A stretch of 64,000 nucleotides of DNA from Diplonema papillatum (Eukaryota > Euglenozoa > Diplonemea > Diplonemida > Diplonemidae): positions 62,001 to 126,000 of the forward strand of contig JAPJBO010000634.1 of the NCBI GenBank assembly GCA_030068145.1. Direction: 5' to 3'. Shown piece after piece: positions 21,036 to 33,492 of this stretch (position 1 is its first letter; each line of letters opens with the position of its first letter). The notes under the pieces are model-generated. The model was given only the letters and a program-made list of their open reading frames with translations. It was not told the origin of the DNA and did no database searches. The translations under genes and the position numbers were made by a program.

Positions 21036-24000
21036 GGGGATTAAGAGTTGGTCAGCGATACAGTAACAAACACCTGCTTTGTGGGATTTACTCGAGAGGC
21101 CTGCAAAGTCTTCGAGGAGGATGGTACTGTTCAGCAGGCACTGCTGCTCAAATGAGCGGCCCCTCGAGCTTTTTTATACCACACACCGCGACACAGTCAT
21201 ACCTTTCACGACCGAGATTGGACAGTCGGGGTGCACTAAAAAAAGGAAAGCGAAGCAAGTGTCTCGCGAAGGGCAACAGAGGCAGCTTTTATCATCACGA
21301 ACGACAAAGTACCATGCGTAGAACGAAACAACAGGCGAATACGAAGTCGTCGGCCATTTCCCAACATCCCCGCAAGTAGCAAAGCTTGCGTCTTTTTTTT
21401 TTTTGCTTTTGGGTTCCACAGGGCTTAACGGTGAACCGCAACCTTCATTCGACCGCTGCACGAGTGCGCTGACGGTGCAAAACCTTCAAAGATGAAACCC
21501 CTGTTCTGCAGAGAGAGCCAGAGGGGCCCAATTTGAAAATTGTTGCCCTGCCATTCTTAAAAGTTTCTAAAAGTCTTCAACAGCTGGTGTGAATCACTTT
21601 CTTACAGCAGCATCCGTTGTGAGAACGAACACAAGACAATAATTCATACCGGTACACCGAAAATGCACGGCGAAGGAATTGGGAAAAAAAGCACAAGAGC
21701 TTTGAATTTCTTTTTGAAATAAAGAAGATACAGTCTAAACAATGTTGACACAGAAGAGAGGGCACACGTAAAGGTGAAAGAGCCAGGTTTCATTTCTTGA
21801 AACCCCATCGCCCTGAAGTTGGCGTGAAAGCCGTACAGGTGAGAGGGCCTATAGTCAAAAGCAAGTGCCGAAATCTTCGGCCAGCTTTGAGCACCCTGGC
21901 TGGATGGCAATCCGAAGGTCTTTGTTTGAATTGTTTCACAAACCTACGCATTTCTTTGGCACTGTCGCACAAACGTCAACAAAAAACGCGATACTCGAAG
22001 AAACGGAAAATGCATCTGATACTTCAAACACTGTCTTCGGGTTGCAACAAATACGCGAGTGAAGGCTATCCATTAACGTTTAACGGATGGGCCAGATGTG
22101 CAAACAGCAGAGAACATTTCCGGATTAACGGTTGCAAAAATAAGCCAAGAAGGAAGAAGTAATGCAGGAAACCCCCTCCCCAGTAAGGTTTATGCCCTGT
22201 ACTTGACAACAAACTGTTGCCTTATCATTTTCAACACCACTGCTCAGTTGATGCTTGTCCGTTGCTTCGTTTAACAGTACGAGCTCCAACTCTTTCTTTT
22301 TTTTCCGCTGTTGGGCCGAAGCCTAACTCTCCCGCAGCGCTCCTCCAGTGTTCGACTGAACGGTAGAGGATCTACCATTCGGCTCGCATCGGGTTCCGTA
22401 CCTGTCCGATACAGGCTGAAAGTAGGCTGCATAAAACCATGGCGTGTCAGCTTCCGTTCGATGCCGGAACAGCCAACCATTTAGGCTTGCCAAGACCTGT
22501 CAATGCCGTGAGTACTGACGGCTTTACTGAATCCCAGTTGCATGCAATCTGGAAGCACCTTGGTTGCGTGCGATTTCAAGTTTCAGTTCCCGTCAATTTG
22601 GCAATCAGCCAGAGTAACCTGCTGCCCTGTAGAACGCAAAAGCTGAAAGACCGTCGTAGCAATTCATTGCAGTCCGGAGCCAGGAGTGGACCGACGAGGT
22701 TTCGTTTGCGAATCAGTTATTTGCCGAAATCTTGACAAGGTGCAGAGTTTTCAGCAAGCGCTGCTCGCAAATTGCTCGCCGCGATTTGGATGGGCCTAGG
22801 AAAAGGACCTGCTAGCTTCCCGAGTTAGCTCCCCTTTTCGACGCCCCGAGTACCGATCGTGTGCTTATGATAATTACCGAAAGAAAAATTCGCCTGCACG
22901 CATTGCGAAAACATGCGTGTGAAGGTAGTGTGTGCCAAGCGCACGGTAGGAATTGTACATACTTATCGATCCTCTCGCGTCCTCGGTAGTTCTCCGGCTT
23001 ATTAGTCGCCCGAACGTCCGTTGCCCATTCACCGGCTGAAGGGAGACGAAGTTTTTCCTACCTTGCACAGGCGGGTCTGGGAAGCGTACTTGCCAATAAA
23101 AGCTCACCTCTGGCAAGTATCTTCGGGTGGGTACCTGCTTCTCTCCTGGTAGTTGGAATCAAACCACTTGGAGAAAGCCAAAGGCCACACCACGCACACC
23201 ACACCGAAGCGGCGACATACCCATGATAACTCTTTAAAAATCAGAATTCTAACTCTTGTTTTCTTCACTTTTTTGTTTTTGATAAAGAATCTGAAAATTC
23301 GTCCCCCTCCTCTGCAAAAAAACCTAGACAACCACCGTACAAGCTCAAGCAGGGTTCCCTAGCAGCCTGGCCTACCGGCTTCAGGTCGGTAAACCGAGTT
23401 TCTTGGGCCTGAGCAGGCCGGCCAAAAAAAATGTCTGGATGAGCGGGTTCACCCAGCTTCCACTGGATTTATTCAGAGGGAGTTCTGTGAGAGATCCACT
23501 GTTCTCTCAACAGTCGGCGCAGCTCGAACACGGGCAACAACGGCTTCGCCCTGCAGCTGCGTAGGCGTCGAGTTGAAACACCCGTTTCAACGGGCGTCTG
23601 AATCCAGCATAACCGTGCAGACGCTCAGGAAAGGAACCTGGCAGCAACACCAGAACTTCCGAGGCATTGAAAAATCAGACTCTAAACCCCCAGACCTGAA
23701 TTCCGTAGTAGTAGACGGACGTGTGGGAAGCAACGCCAAGAAACACTGAGTTGCCCATACGAGTGCAGAACCGGTGCAGGCCGGGAAGAAGGAGGCCAGG
23801 TCGGTGAGCTCACAAAATGTCGGTTCTGTTAGGAAACCCTGCGTACAAGTCATATTTTTCTCTGGAATAGTCTGGTAAACCTGTTGGTGCGAACGCGGTT
23901 TAAAGGAGCTCTAATAACAAGTATTACGAAGCTCTCAGAATCAGGCTGTCCAAAAGCCCTTCGATCGGTGACATGCTTGTCCCGAGAACTGTTTTGCTTG

Positions 24001-27000
24001 CGGATCCGTTGGACGGTCCAATACATGCCGTGTTCGGATCATTTTTCATTTGTAGGGAACAAGTTTAAAGCTTCAGTTGGACACGACGAGACGTGTCGAA
24101 GTTTGCCCCCATCTGCAACCCCAACACTGCAAGGCACAACTCAACAGCACCCAACCTTAATCCAGTAAGTAGTGCTGAAAGTGCTGACGCTATAAACTCA
24201 AAATCCGTAGATATCTGCAGATGCAACACTGCACGTATCTCAGGATCCCCTGTAGAGAGTGGTTACACAAATGGTCTGATGCTGCCGATTTCTGAGTATC
24301 ACCAATTCCTTGAGGTCCACGTTAAATGCGTTCAGGTCATTAGGTCTGTGTACCGAGATCGTTTATGCTGATCATGAAGTATCGTGGAATTGGTGGTAAC
24401 TGGTCTCAGTACACTTTTTACCTTTTGCTGTACAACTTTTAGTTCAACAAGAGACGGATCAACAGTTGGCACCTTAGGTGTGTGCCCGCATGATCTGTCG
24501 ATCTTCCCTAGCCTATAATTCAGCCATCTATAGTTGAGTTTGCGTGTAAGCAAACAACAACAAGGGTGGCGCAAAGTCTGCGCAGCTTGTTCGTGTCAAG
24601 AAGCGACCATTCTTGGCCTCGCCGTCAGAATAATGTTTTAAGCAACTCTCACTAGGAACGAGTTAAAAAGTTATAAACCGAGAAGTCGGACAGGGGTAGA
24701 GTGATCCTGGAAGCAGAGGTCCCTCGGTATGCCGACTCCCCGCACACCAAAACAAAAGCATTAAGCACCGGTTAGGGCCAAGTAGCACCACCTGGAGCCC
24801 CTCCAGCATCCCCTTCTTGGCTGAGCAGATTCTCAGTTAAATTAGCACTTGCTAACTTCAAGAGCTGAGACCGTACAGTATTCCACCAGAAAAAGAACGA
24901 ACAGCCAACTACTAAAACCGGCGGAGGGCGTCGTTTTATGACCTGTTCTGAAGACCTACATCTGGACACAGGCCTCTGTATCAAGCTGTGTACGTCAGCC
25001 ATTTCCTGAGACAGGTACATTCCATTGTTAGAGAGATGCGCTGACCGTCGGAGGGCGGCAGCTGGGGATTCTGGTGCTGGAGGGTCGGGGTCCACTCACC
25101 CTCACTGCATAGACTTTGGCATTTGACATTTTTGCCCAAATCCTGCCAAAAACGGAGAAAACATAGGCAATTCGCCAGCAGAGAAGCTACAGTGTTAACA
25201 CGGAGCTTTCACGTGTTAGCTCGTGGTGCAAGCAGCTTTCATACGTCTACAGTTGCATGTGATCGTATGTGGCACGCATTGACCCACTGCTGGCGCCTCT
25301 TCCCCGCAAGTGAGCAAGCCGGGGCGCGACGGGGAGGCACCATCCCCACCGTTTGGCCAACGGGGCCCCCCTCTGGCGTGTGCGCGTGGGTTTCCTCCAC
25401 AGGTCACTGCCACCGCATCAAGTCCTTTCCCGAACTGGCATTAGCTTAGACAGATTGCTCAGCACGGTTGTTCAAGTAAATTTCCTGGGCCAAAATGGCA
25501 GAAGGATATTTCCCCTCGGGCTCAACAAAAGCAAACCTACAACCTCTTAGCAAACAAACAAGGCCGCACACTCCAAACTGTTCAGGGGATCGACGGAAGC
25601 ATGTGTGCGGGTCGCGGTACGAAAAGGAGACGAGACAGGTGCAGGCTGCAAGTAGATCTGCTACCTTCCACAGCGGTAGCCGGCCAGGATGCGGTCGCCG
25701 ATCAAAATGGCCATACATATTCGGAATATTCCTGACCCTAAAAATAAACCGAACATTTGGAGGGTGTCCGGGACTTCTTAAATCCTGTTCGTGATAAGTC
25801 CTCAAAAGAGACTGTTCCCCTTGAAGCGCTCGCTACCCCGGCGACACTGGGCACTAAAGGGCTGCAGTCCAAGTACGGGTAAGCTACAGTGGGTCGTGCA
25901 GAGAGATACGCTGGCTGACCGTCCAAATGGAAAGAACGCCAGCAAAACTATTTGTCGACGAACCAAATGATCTCAGGTAAACTTTCGGGTGTTGGGGCCA
26001 GCCCCAGACTCGTGGAGAGCAGCTGCAGGAAACGTGGACTATGGAAGGCAAGTGTTTCCGTGCTTTAAAAAAATGTCGCACCACCAGGCTGGCATGGCAA
26101 CCCTCTTTTTTTGACTCACTTTTTGGCCTGATGTTGGGCTTGTTCAGGCTTTGTTCCAGGTCAGGAATATTCCCAATATGATACTTTGTTCCAGGTCAGG
26201 AAAATTCCCAATATGATATATCGCAAAGGTGGCAGGCTCGGGGAGGCTATGCATGAAAGATAATACAACATTACAACACTACAATAAACGCTAAACGAGG
26301 CGCCAGCACACTTCATCAGGGGACACCATACTGTCACTGTTTCTGCCTGGAAAACAAGGGGCGGGCTGTGCAGAAGTCCGGGAACAGCTGCTGTTGACCG
26401 AAATCAAGCAATTATCTCTAGAAACTCTGCATCGCTTCCGGTTTGTTTCAGGGAACAGGAACCAGTCACAGAACGTAGCCCTGGGGCATGCAGTTCAGTT
26501 TAAAGAAAAGAGTGGTGAAGACACGATCGTTACACAAGTATGTTTTGGTTAGCTGGTCGATGGGTAAGGTTATCGGAATACAGGGGTTGACAGAACTTGG
26601 CTCCAGAAGTGGAAAACGCTGCGCACGAAGCAAATGCGGACTAGGAACGATATTTGGAAGTATCGGTCTTTTTACCTGAAACTACAGAATCAGGAACTGT
26701 GTTTTTTTCGCTTTCTTTCCGTTTTCACACTTCTTCTTCAGCTCCCTTCATTGTTCTCATGTTTTTGCGTCGACATTTTCCAGGTGCCATGTTGTCAATC
26801 ATCAAACAAGCGCAGCTACTTCTGTCGACTTCTGCTGGAACCCTTTAAAAGTTTTCAATTCACATCCACCCTTCTTCCATAGTCGAGAAAGTAACATAGC
26901 AGGTTAGAAAACGGTCCTTCAAGTAACTCGTCGAAAGAACCGACTCTACAATTGTCCTTCCCCTCACCGTTCAAGTTTCTTCGTTTCTCCTTCATGAAAC

Positions 27001-27224
27001 ATTGCCTTATGCTTTATTCCTTTGCTGATTGGTCCGGTAGTAACCCGTAGTAACTTGTTGTGAGTCTGCGAACCTCTATGCATACGATTCTCAAGCGAAC
27101 TTCAACTCTAAATGCGAACCTGCCGAGTTTTGGCGGACACCAGGGGTTGGGAAGAGCGGGGACCTTTCCAGGAGATCTTTCGGGAAATGGCTTTTTCGAC
27201 TACAATCCTACATTTATGGATTAA
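21036..27224. other. 6-kb stretch without a defensible gene
   Basis: Open frames here are short, overlap on both strands and lack recognisable domains. Visible items are short homopolymer tracts (T-runs near 21400 and 22295) and one 35-bp tandem duplication at 26149-26218. It may hold short exons or non-coding transcripts that cannot be called by eye. Confidence 0.4.
26149..26218. repeat. 35-bp tandem duplication
   Basis: Two adjacent copies of a 35-bp unit starting CTTTGTTCCAGGTCAGGAA, differing at one or two positions. Confidence 0.75.
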
Positions 27225-27969
27225 CCACCTGGTCCGGGCTCCTGGTAAGTTCCCCGAAACTCCCCGAAACTCCCCGAAACTCCCCGATACTCAGCCCGAT
27301 GTTTGTGCGGAAAAGTGGGCTGCCGGTGGGTGGGCAGGTGTACAGGTTGGTAGTTGAGTGGACACATGGGGTGGATGGGGGGTGGGCAGGTCGAACAGGT
27401 GGGTAGTTGGGTAGACGGTGGGTGGATGGGCGGGCAAGTGGGTGAGGTGTGCAGGTAGGTGTGCGGACGCGGCTCTCTTGAGCCGTCCGTGTTCCTCCTC
27501 CTCCGATCCTCTTCCTTGGGCACCTCGACAGCTCGCAGGGCGTTTCTTAACACCATGCGAGAGAACTCGGATGCATCTACCAACTGTAGCTTGGACTCCT
27601 AGGCAGTTGTTGAGGCATACCCTGCAGCCTGCGGATTCAGAGGGCCTCAAGGCGAACCAGCAGTTGCTGGAAAACTTGCAGGACCTGCCTTCGAGTCCTT
27701 GGACACAGGGAGGAGTCTGGAACAGGACGCGTCTTGTGCATGAGCGCAGATTCAACCATCATCTGACTCCTGTTTGCGGTTGCAACCTTCGGTACCACGA
27801 GTTTGCCATTCTTATGCCAAACTCTTCAATTCCCTCTTGGGTTTTGATTTGGGCAAGAAGTATTCGCGCCCGTCATCTCCCGATGACCTTCCCACTTCTG
27901 ACCACGCTGCAGCAGTCACGTGTAAACCGGGCAGACCCACATCTGGTCCCGAACGACGAGCACCGCTCC

Positions 27970-30017
27970 GGGCTGGAGCCCATTACAGCACGGGTTTCTT
28001 AGATTTGCCCATTACAGCACGTTTTTCTTAGATTTGCCCATTCGGTGTTTTCGAGTGCCCATTACAGCACGGTTTTCTTAGATTTGCCCATTCGGTGCCT
28101 CAAAAAGTGTCACTTGCAGGGTTCGTCCCCGAAAAAGTGCCACATGCAGGACTCGAACTCACGACCTTCAGACCTTCCGCTGCATTATGACGGTGACATC
28201 CACATTTGGACGACGGACAAAGGGCTGTCACTGCGTGATTCTGTGATGCAAAGTTTTGCATTCCGCGGTGTAGTTTTCATGCCTGGTGCCCTGAACATCG
28301 GAAAGCCTCAACGAACCACGCACATACTAAGGGTTCCTGGGTCCATTTTGCACGAATCTCTTCATTAACGGAGCTGAACGTTAGCATAAAGTCGACGAGA
28401 AAGGTCTGCTACAAGGGCCTGCGAAAGAATGTCACCAAACAGGGGATATATCATTGCAAAACTGGTGGGTTCCATATCCGCCGTAACCCGGCGCCCTTTA
28501 CCTCGTACGAACCCAAGAAACGCGCACATACTTTTTGGTCGCCGGTACCATTTCTCACGGCCCTCTTCATCGGAGCTGCTCGCGAGCAAAACTCGTTGGA
28601 AAAGGTCTGCTACGGGGTGGTTAAAGTCAAATACCCGACCAGCACCGGAGATCACCGGCCGGTGCTCTCCGGTGCCAGCACCGGTGCTTTGGTGCCAGCC
28701 CCCACACTGTCTCCGGTGCGCGCTTCACGTCCGATGTTGACGACGAGCTCGAGGAATCACCAGATGATTCGGCGCACTTCTTTTCTATGTTCCTTCGCTC
28801 GTCTCCGCGGCTCCGCTTCGGCTGGGTTCGTGGGCTGTCCACCTTTGATGTGCACTTCGCAGGCGGCTGCTGCGGCCTCGGCTTCTTGCGGGCGCTTCCC
28901 CCTGCTTGCTCGTTGTCGCGTCCGCGCTTCCGCTGGGAGCAGGTGCCGTCCGTCCCTATCGCTTGCACGTTCACCGTTCGGTGGTCCCGCGGCCGACCCG
29001 CTTGTCGTGACAGACCCGTTCTACAGTTCTGTAGTACAACTTCTACTTCTTCTTACGATTTCTGTCCGATAGCCTCTTCAGAACCACTCCGCCGCAGAGA
29101 GCGGTAAAGTACCACCGCAGCCAATCCGATTTGAATGATGCTAGAAAGCTGCAAAGAAAAAGGAATGGTCGGAGCTGGCAGGGGGCGGTGAATATGGCGA
29201 GGGTTTTTGCTCCGCAGAAAACGCGTGCAACGTCAGCCTGACGAAGGGCCGAAACTTGAACCCAAAACCTACAACACTTGGACCCAAAGCTTGGACCCAA
29301 ATGGTGCCAAATTTAGGACCCAAAACTTGAACCTGAACCCTAAACTTGGATCCAGACCCAAAACTTGACAGTCACACTGACTCACAGGGGCAAAAACTTG
29401 GTTTACCATGCCGCTATGGAATGGCTACGGGTAGCTGATTCGGACTCTCATCATTCAGGTGGATGCGGGATCGGAAAGCGTCGCTGCGCCGGCAGTGTGT
29501 CACTACATCGTCGTTGCGGCAGTACCGCAAGTGCGTGCAAGGCGGTCACCGCCGCGGTGAACGGAGAGCGTCAGAATGCGTGCTCGTCAAGTGCGCGGAA
29601 CACGCGAAGCGACGTGCGGCCACTACGAAGGTGCCATTGGGATGATTCGGTCCGGAATTTCGGATGAATAATTCCATGACAACAACTCCGGCGAACCGAA
29701 GGTGTCCACCTGGCTACAAAGATAGCCACAAGGTTGTGCCTACTTGTCAGATGGGCCACAATGTGGCTGACAGCTATGCCCGGCATTGTCCATCGTCCAA
29801 AATGTGGATGCCACAGTCACAATGCAGAGGAAGGTCTGAAGGTCGTGAGTTCGAGTCCTGCATGTGACTCTTTTTCGGGTTCAAAAAAAGCCAATCCGCT
29901 GCAAGTGACACTTTTTGAGGCACCGAAAGGGCAAATCTAAGAAAACCGTGCTGTAATGGGCACTCGAAAACACCGAATGGGCAAATCTAAGAAAGACCGT
30001 GCTGTAATGGGCACCAG
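27970..30017. mobile_element. 2,048-bp DNA element with about 230-bp TIRs and 8-bp target-site duplication
   Basis: The left arm, GCCCATTACAGCACGG onward, is inverted at the right end (CCGTGCTGTAATGGGC), and homology continues about 230 bp inward. ACCGCTCC flanks both sides (27962-27969 and 30018-30025) and occurs once at the empty site in the sister copies (GAGCACCGCTCCTGCACC at about 30860 and 43500). Each arm contains two or three copies of a CCCATTACAGCACGG...CCATTCGGTG unit and a tRNA T-arm-like word, GAGTTCGAGTCCTGC. The interior holds a family D fragment (28310-28706), a minus-strand basic, Ser-rich frame (28627-28974) and ACTTGGACCCAAA repeats (about 29240-29380). No transposase was recognised, so it is probably non-autonomous. 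The 8-bp duplication fits hAT-like elements and the long TIRs fit MULE-like ones; I leave the superfamily open. Confidence 0.8.
28310..28706. mobile_element. Family D fragment nested inside the 2-kb element
   Basis: Carries the family D words CTCTTCATCGGAGCTG and GGTCTGCTAC twice. It ends with a palindromic cluster of CACCGGTGC words and GCCAGCCCCCACACTGT, which parallels the right end of the element at 9845-11084 (GCCAGCGCCCACACTGT). Confidence 0.6.
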
Positions 30018-30110
30018 ACCGCTCCTGCACCCGAGTTTAGCCTTCGATGATCGGAAACAGTGAGTCAACCCATCCCGGAATTCTGAAAGTCGTGCACCCG
30101 GTTGAAAGGA

Positions 30111-30925
30111 CCACCTGGTCCGGGCTCCTGGCAAGTTCCCCGAAACTCCCCGACACTTCCCCGAAACTCCCCGACACTTCCCCGAAACTCCCCGACACTT
30201 CCCCGAAACTCCCCGAAACTCCCCGATACTCATCCCGATTTTTATGGGAAAAAGTGGGGCTGCCGGTGGGTGGGCAGGTACAGGTTGGTAGTTGAGTGAA
30301 CAGATGGGTGGATGGGCAGGTCGGTGGATGGATGAACAGGTGGGTAGTTGGGTAGACGGGTGGGTGGATGGGGTGAGGTGTGCAGGTAGGTGTGCTAGTG
30401 TGCTCGGACGCGGCTCTTGAGCCGTCCGTGTTCCTCCTCCTCCTCCGATCCTCTTCCTTGGGCACCTCGACAGCTCGCAAGGCGTTTCTTAAGAACGCGG
30501 ATGCATCTACCAACTGTAGCTTGGACTCCTATTTTCCAGCAACTGCTGGTTCGCCTTGAGGCCCTCCGAATCCAGCATGCAGGCTGCAGGGTATGCCTCA
30601 ACAGCTGCCTAACCTGCAGGGCCTGCTTGAGTCCTTGAACACAGTGAGGAGTGAAACAGGACGCCTTGTGCATGAGCGAAGGTTCAACCATCATCTGACT
30701 CTTCAGTACTACGAGTTTGCCATTCTTATGTCAAACTCTCCAATTCCCTCTTGGGTTTTGGTTTGGGCAAGAAGTATTCGCGCCCGCCATCTGATCACGC
30801 TGCAGCAGTCACGTGGAAACCGGGCAGACCCAGTCGTCCCCCATCTGGTCCCGAACGACGAGCACCGCTCCTGCACCCGAGTTTAGCCTTCAATGATTGG
30901 AAGCCGCATCGGAAACAGTGGGTTA
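30111..30925 (+). mobile_element. Family A element, second R-half copy, with an internal microinversion
   Basis: Starts CCACCTGGTCCGGG directly after the first R copy ends. It is similar to 27225-27969 and to 41843-42223 plus 43155-43560. The segment 30531-30610 is inverted relative to both other copies. It carries the uninterrupted target site of the 2-kb element (CACCGCTCCTGCACCC at about 30863). It ends at a junction with repeat family T. Confidence 0.75.
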
Positions 30926-31345
30926 ACTGAGCACAAAGTTACCTAGTTTTCAAAACACCGCAACGGAGCAGGCGCCCGGCAGGCATTAGGCTCGGTCAGG
31001 ACTGATCCCTCACACCGAAGTGATCACGGGTTGCCTTGTGAGCGCTAGATGCGCGGGGCTGAACTCAGGCTGCATGAGTGGGTTTTGTCAGGTAACGATG
31101 GCCCTCCACACCGGATCTCAAGAGTAAGCTTCGTTTCCAAAAGTCGTGATCAAGTCTGTATACCCACAGAAGGCGCGAACTTAACGCAAGGACCCTTCAG
31201 ACGTGGAACGCATTGGTCAGCAAGCAAACACCGCAACGGAGCAGGCGCCCGGCAGGCATTAGGCTCGGTCAGGACTGATCCCTCACACCGAAGTGATCAT
31301 GGGTTGCCTTGTGAGCGCTAGGTGCGCGGGGCTGAACTCAGGCTG
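30926..31345 (+). repeat. Repeat family T, one and a half tandem copies
   Basis: Begins CTGAGCACAAAGTTAC. The block CAACGGAGCAGGCGCCCGGC to CTCAGGCTGCAT appears at about 30961 and again at about 31233. The reverse complement of the unit occupies 41565-41815. In both places family T abuts or nearly abuts a family A terminus. No coding content recognised. Confidence 0.65.
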
Positions 31346-31735
31346 CATAGTGGGTTTGCCGTACTGCCGTAGCATCGATCAGCGAGTAAATGTATCCATC
31401 CCTGGCCGTGGCGCTCGATGGCTTCGGTAAACCGCATCGCGTATACAGACGAGACTTGACTCCGTACTTCGAGAGCGAATTCCGTCGGTCGTAGTGCAGA
31501 TGACTGTACGCAGGATGATGCAATATTGCCCCTTCCTCTTTGCCCTCCCAAAAAAGGGGGTGGGGGGCATACGGGTAGTGCACGTTCAGTAGCGTTGAGA
31601 AATAGTAACCTCATTCTGGAGACCATCGCAGCCTCAGATGTAGAATTCTTTTGTTGTGATGGCTTAGGGTTTCTCTGAATCGTCAACATGGTCCCTGGAA
31701 AAAAAGTCGAAAAGGGTCCCCCCAAAATCGTCGTT
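31346..31735. other. No gene recognised
   Basis: Short open frames on the minus strand only, and no shared repeat that I can see. Confidence 0.35.
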
Positions 31736-31985
31736 GTACATATGAGCCAAATTTCGTTTCGCTTATATCCAAAAAGCCAAATTCCGCGTCGCTTATATCC
31801 AATGGGCCAATTTTGTTTCGCTCATATCCAATGAGCCAATTTTCGCTTCGCTTATATCCAAAAAGCCAATTTTCGTTTCGCTCATATCCAATGAGCCAAA
31901 TTTCGTTTCGGTAAATTTCCCTTATATCCCGCCCCTAACAAATATGTGCCCTTATATCCCGGTTCAAAACAAATTTGGTGCCCTT
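31736..31985. repeat. Array of about 31-bp units (TTTCGTTTCGCTTATATCC), left copy
   Basis: Five to seven imperfect head-to-tail units, each with GCCAAATTTCGTTTCGC and TTATATCC. The array reappears in inverted orientation at 33885-34045, so the two arrays face each other across about 1.9 kb. Confidence 0.75.
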
Positions 31986-31989
31986 ATAT

Positions 31990-33040
31990 CTGGTGCGTTT
32001 GGTTTAGGTTATGTCCCATGGCAGTCTACCTGGCGGTTACTGGCTGTTACTGGCTGTTTCTGGCAGTTACTGGCAGCGCAGAGCAGGGGTGTACGTGATT
32101 TAAATGCTGGGTGTACTTCGCAAAATTTGACCTCCACCCAGATTTTTTTTCATTTTTGTTCGGCAATGTTTTCTCCAGGTTTCGGGTTTTCTGAGTTTGG
32201 AAGGGAGGAGGGGCAACATATACTCTCGTTTTTTTCCCTCGTGGTAGCATCTGCCCGCGCGAAAGGCTCTCAAAAAAGCGCTCCTCGAAAAACAGGCGCA
32301 CATTTCGCTGAACGTACCATCTGTCTTGCACTCATCCTCACCAGTCTTCTTGACGAAGTTCTCGACAACCTCTTTCAGAGTTGCAATGGCTTGGGAAGTT
32401 GATGCCACCTCGGGGCAACCTTTCAGACCGTCATGTACCCGCTTTTCGTGTATCTTTGTGAAGTTGGGCGTTGGATCATCCGACAAGCTGGATGCCAGCC
32501 AAGTTCGTAGCGCGATCAGCCGGCTTGCTGCCCCATGGACACCGAGTTGCCAGAAAAGATGACCGTGGCGAGTGTGATGTATTCCGCAATTCTTGCTGCA
32601 TAATGGAACAAAGGAAGGTTTAGTACCTGACGAAGCAGCAAGCGGTGGCACTCCCAGTGAATCTTCCCAGCAGCTTCCGGAAAAGCTCCCACAGCGTCTA
32701 AACGACGTTGGGATTCGCGGCGGTTGCGGAGGCGTGTCCTTGAGCAAGGTGTGGTGGAAAAGGAGCTCGCAAGCTGGTTGAAGGAGGACGTTGTTTCACC
32801 AGCTGCGCTTCCGCGCGGCACAGCAAAGAACCATTGAGTCATTGGGACAATCCCATGGTACCGCGTGAATGGCGCGATCGGGCCCACGGCAGCGCAGGCC
32901 ACTCCTTCGTGCAGTCGAATCGGAGCGAATTGATGCGAGCAGGCCTTCTCGTTTCCTCTTTGCCAGCCACCAGGTCCTCCTGCTTGGACTTGTTCCACAA
33001 CAGTCTTTCTCGACCCGGACGGGACTTTCTGTTCGGCTCT
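31990..33040. mobile_element. Dispersed repeat family B, shorter copy
   Basis: Matches 2730-3452 and 4282-4425 but lacks the about 830 bp between them. It has its own extra about 60 bp near 32240-32300. The minus-strand frames differ between the copies, so neither looks like a conserved gene. Confidence 0.6.
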
Positions 33041-33117
33041 CTTGATGTACACCCCAGACACCCACTCCGGATTGCGATGGTGGTCTTGCGGTCATTTGTG
33101 TGGTCGGCCTCACTCCT

Positions 33118-33293
33118 TCAATGCGGGAGTGGGACCCCCTCAATGCGGGAGTGGGACCCCCTCAATGCGGGAGTGGGACCACCTCAATGCGGGAGTGGGA
33201 CCCCCTCAATACGGGAGTGGGACCCCTTCAATGCCGGAGTGGGACCCCCTCAATGCGGGAGTGGGACCCCCTCAATGCGGGAGTGGCACTCCC
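33118..33293. repeat. 22-bp minisatellite, about 8 units
   Basis: TCAATGCGGGAGTGGGACCCCC repeated head to tail with one or two substitutions per unit. Confidence 0.9.
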
Positions 33294-33492
33294 GCACTTT
33301 TTCACTCCTCATCGACTTAGTATATGGCTGCTGAAGTCCGGGGTGTAAGAAATGGTCAAATAAGGCTACGTATCAGTGCCATGCAGCATAATACGAACCA
33401 GAGATATCAATCACGAGGAAGACCGCAGAACGCTCGAAGGAAAGAGACCTTGAAATAGGTGAGCTAGTTGCTGTCTAGGACTCACAGGAGGG

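Larger units (their letters stand above)
27225..30110 (+). mobile_element. Family A element, R half, interrupted by a 2-kb insertion
   Basis: Begins with the family terminus CCACCTGGTCCGGG and CCCCGAAACT minisatellite units. It matches the left half of the complete copy at 41843-44868. The R sequence runs 27225-27969, is split by the 2,048-bp element at 27970-30017, and resumes at 30026-30110 with TGCACCCGAGTTTAGCC. It stops exactly where a second R copy starts (30111). The right (S) half of the family is missing here. Confidence 0.75.
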
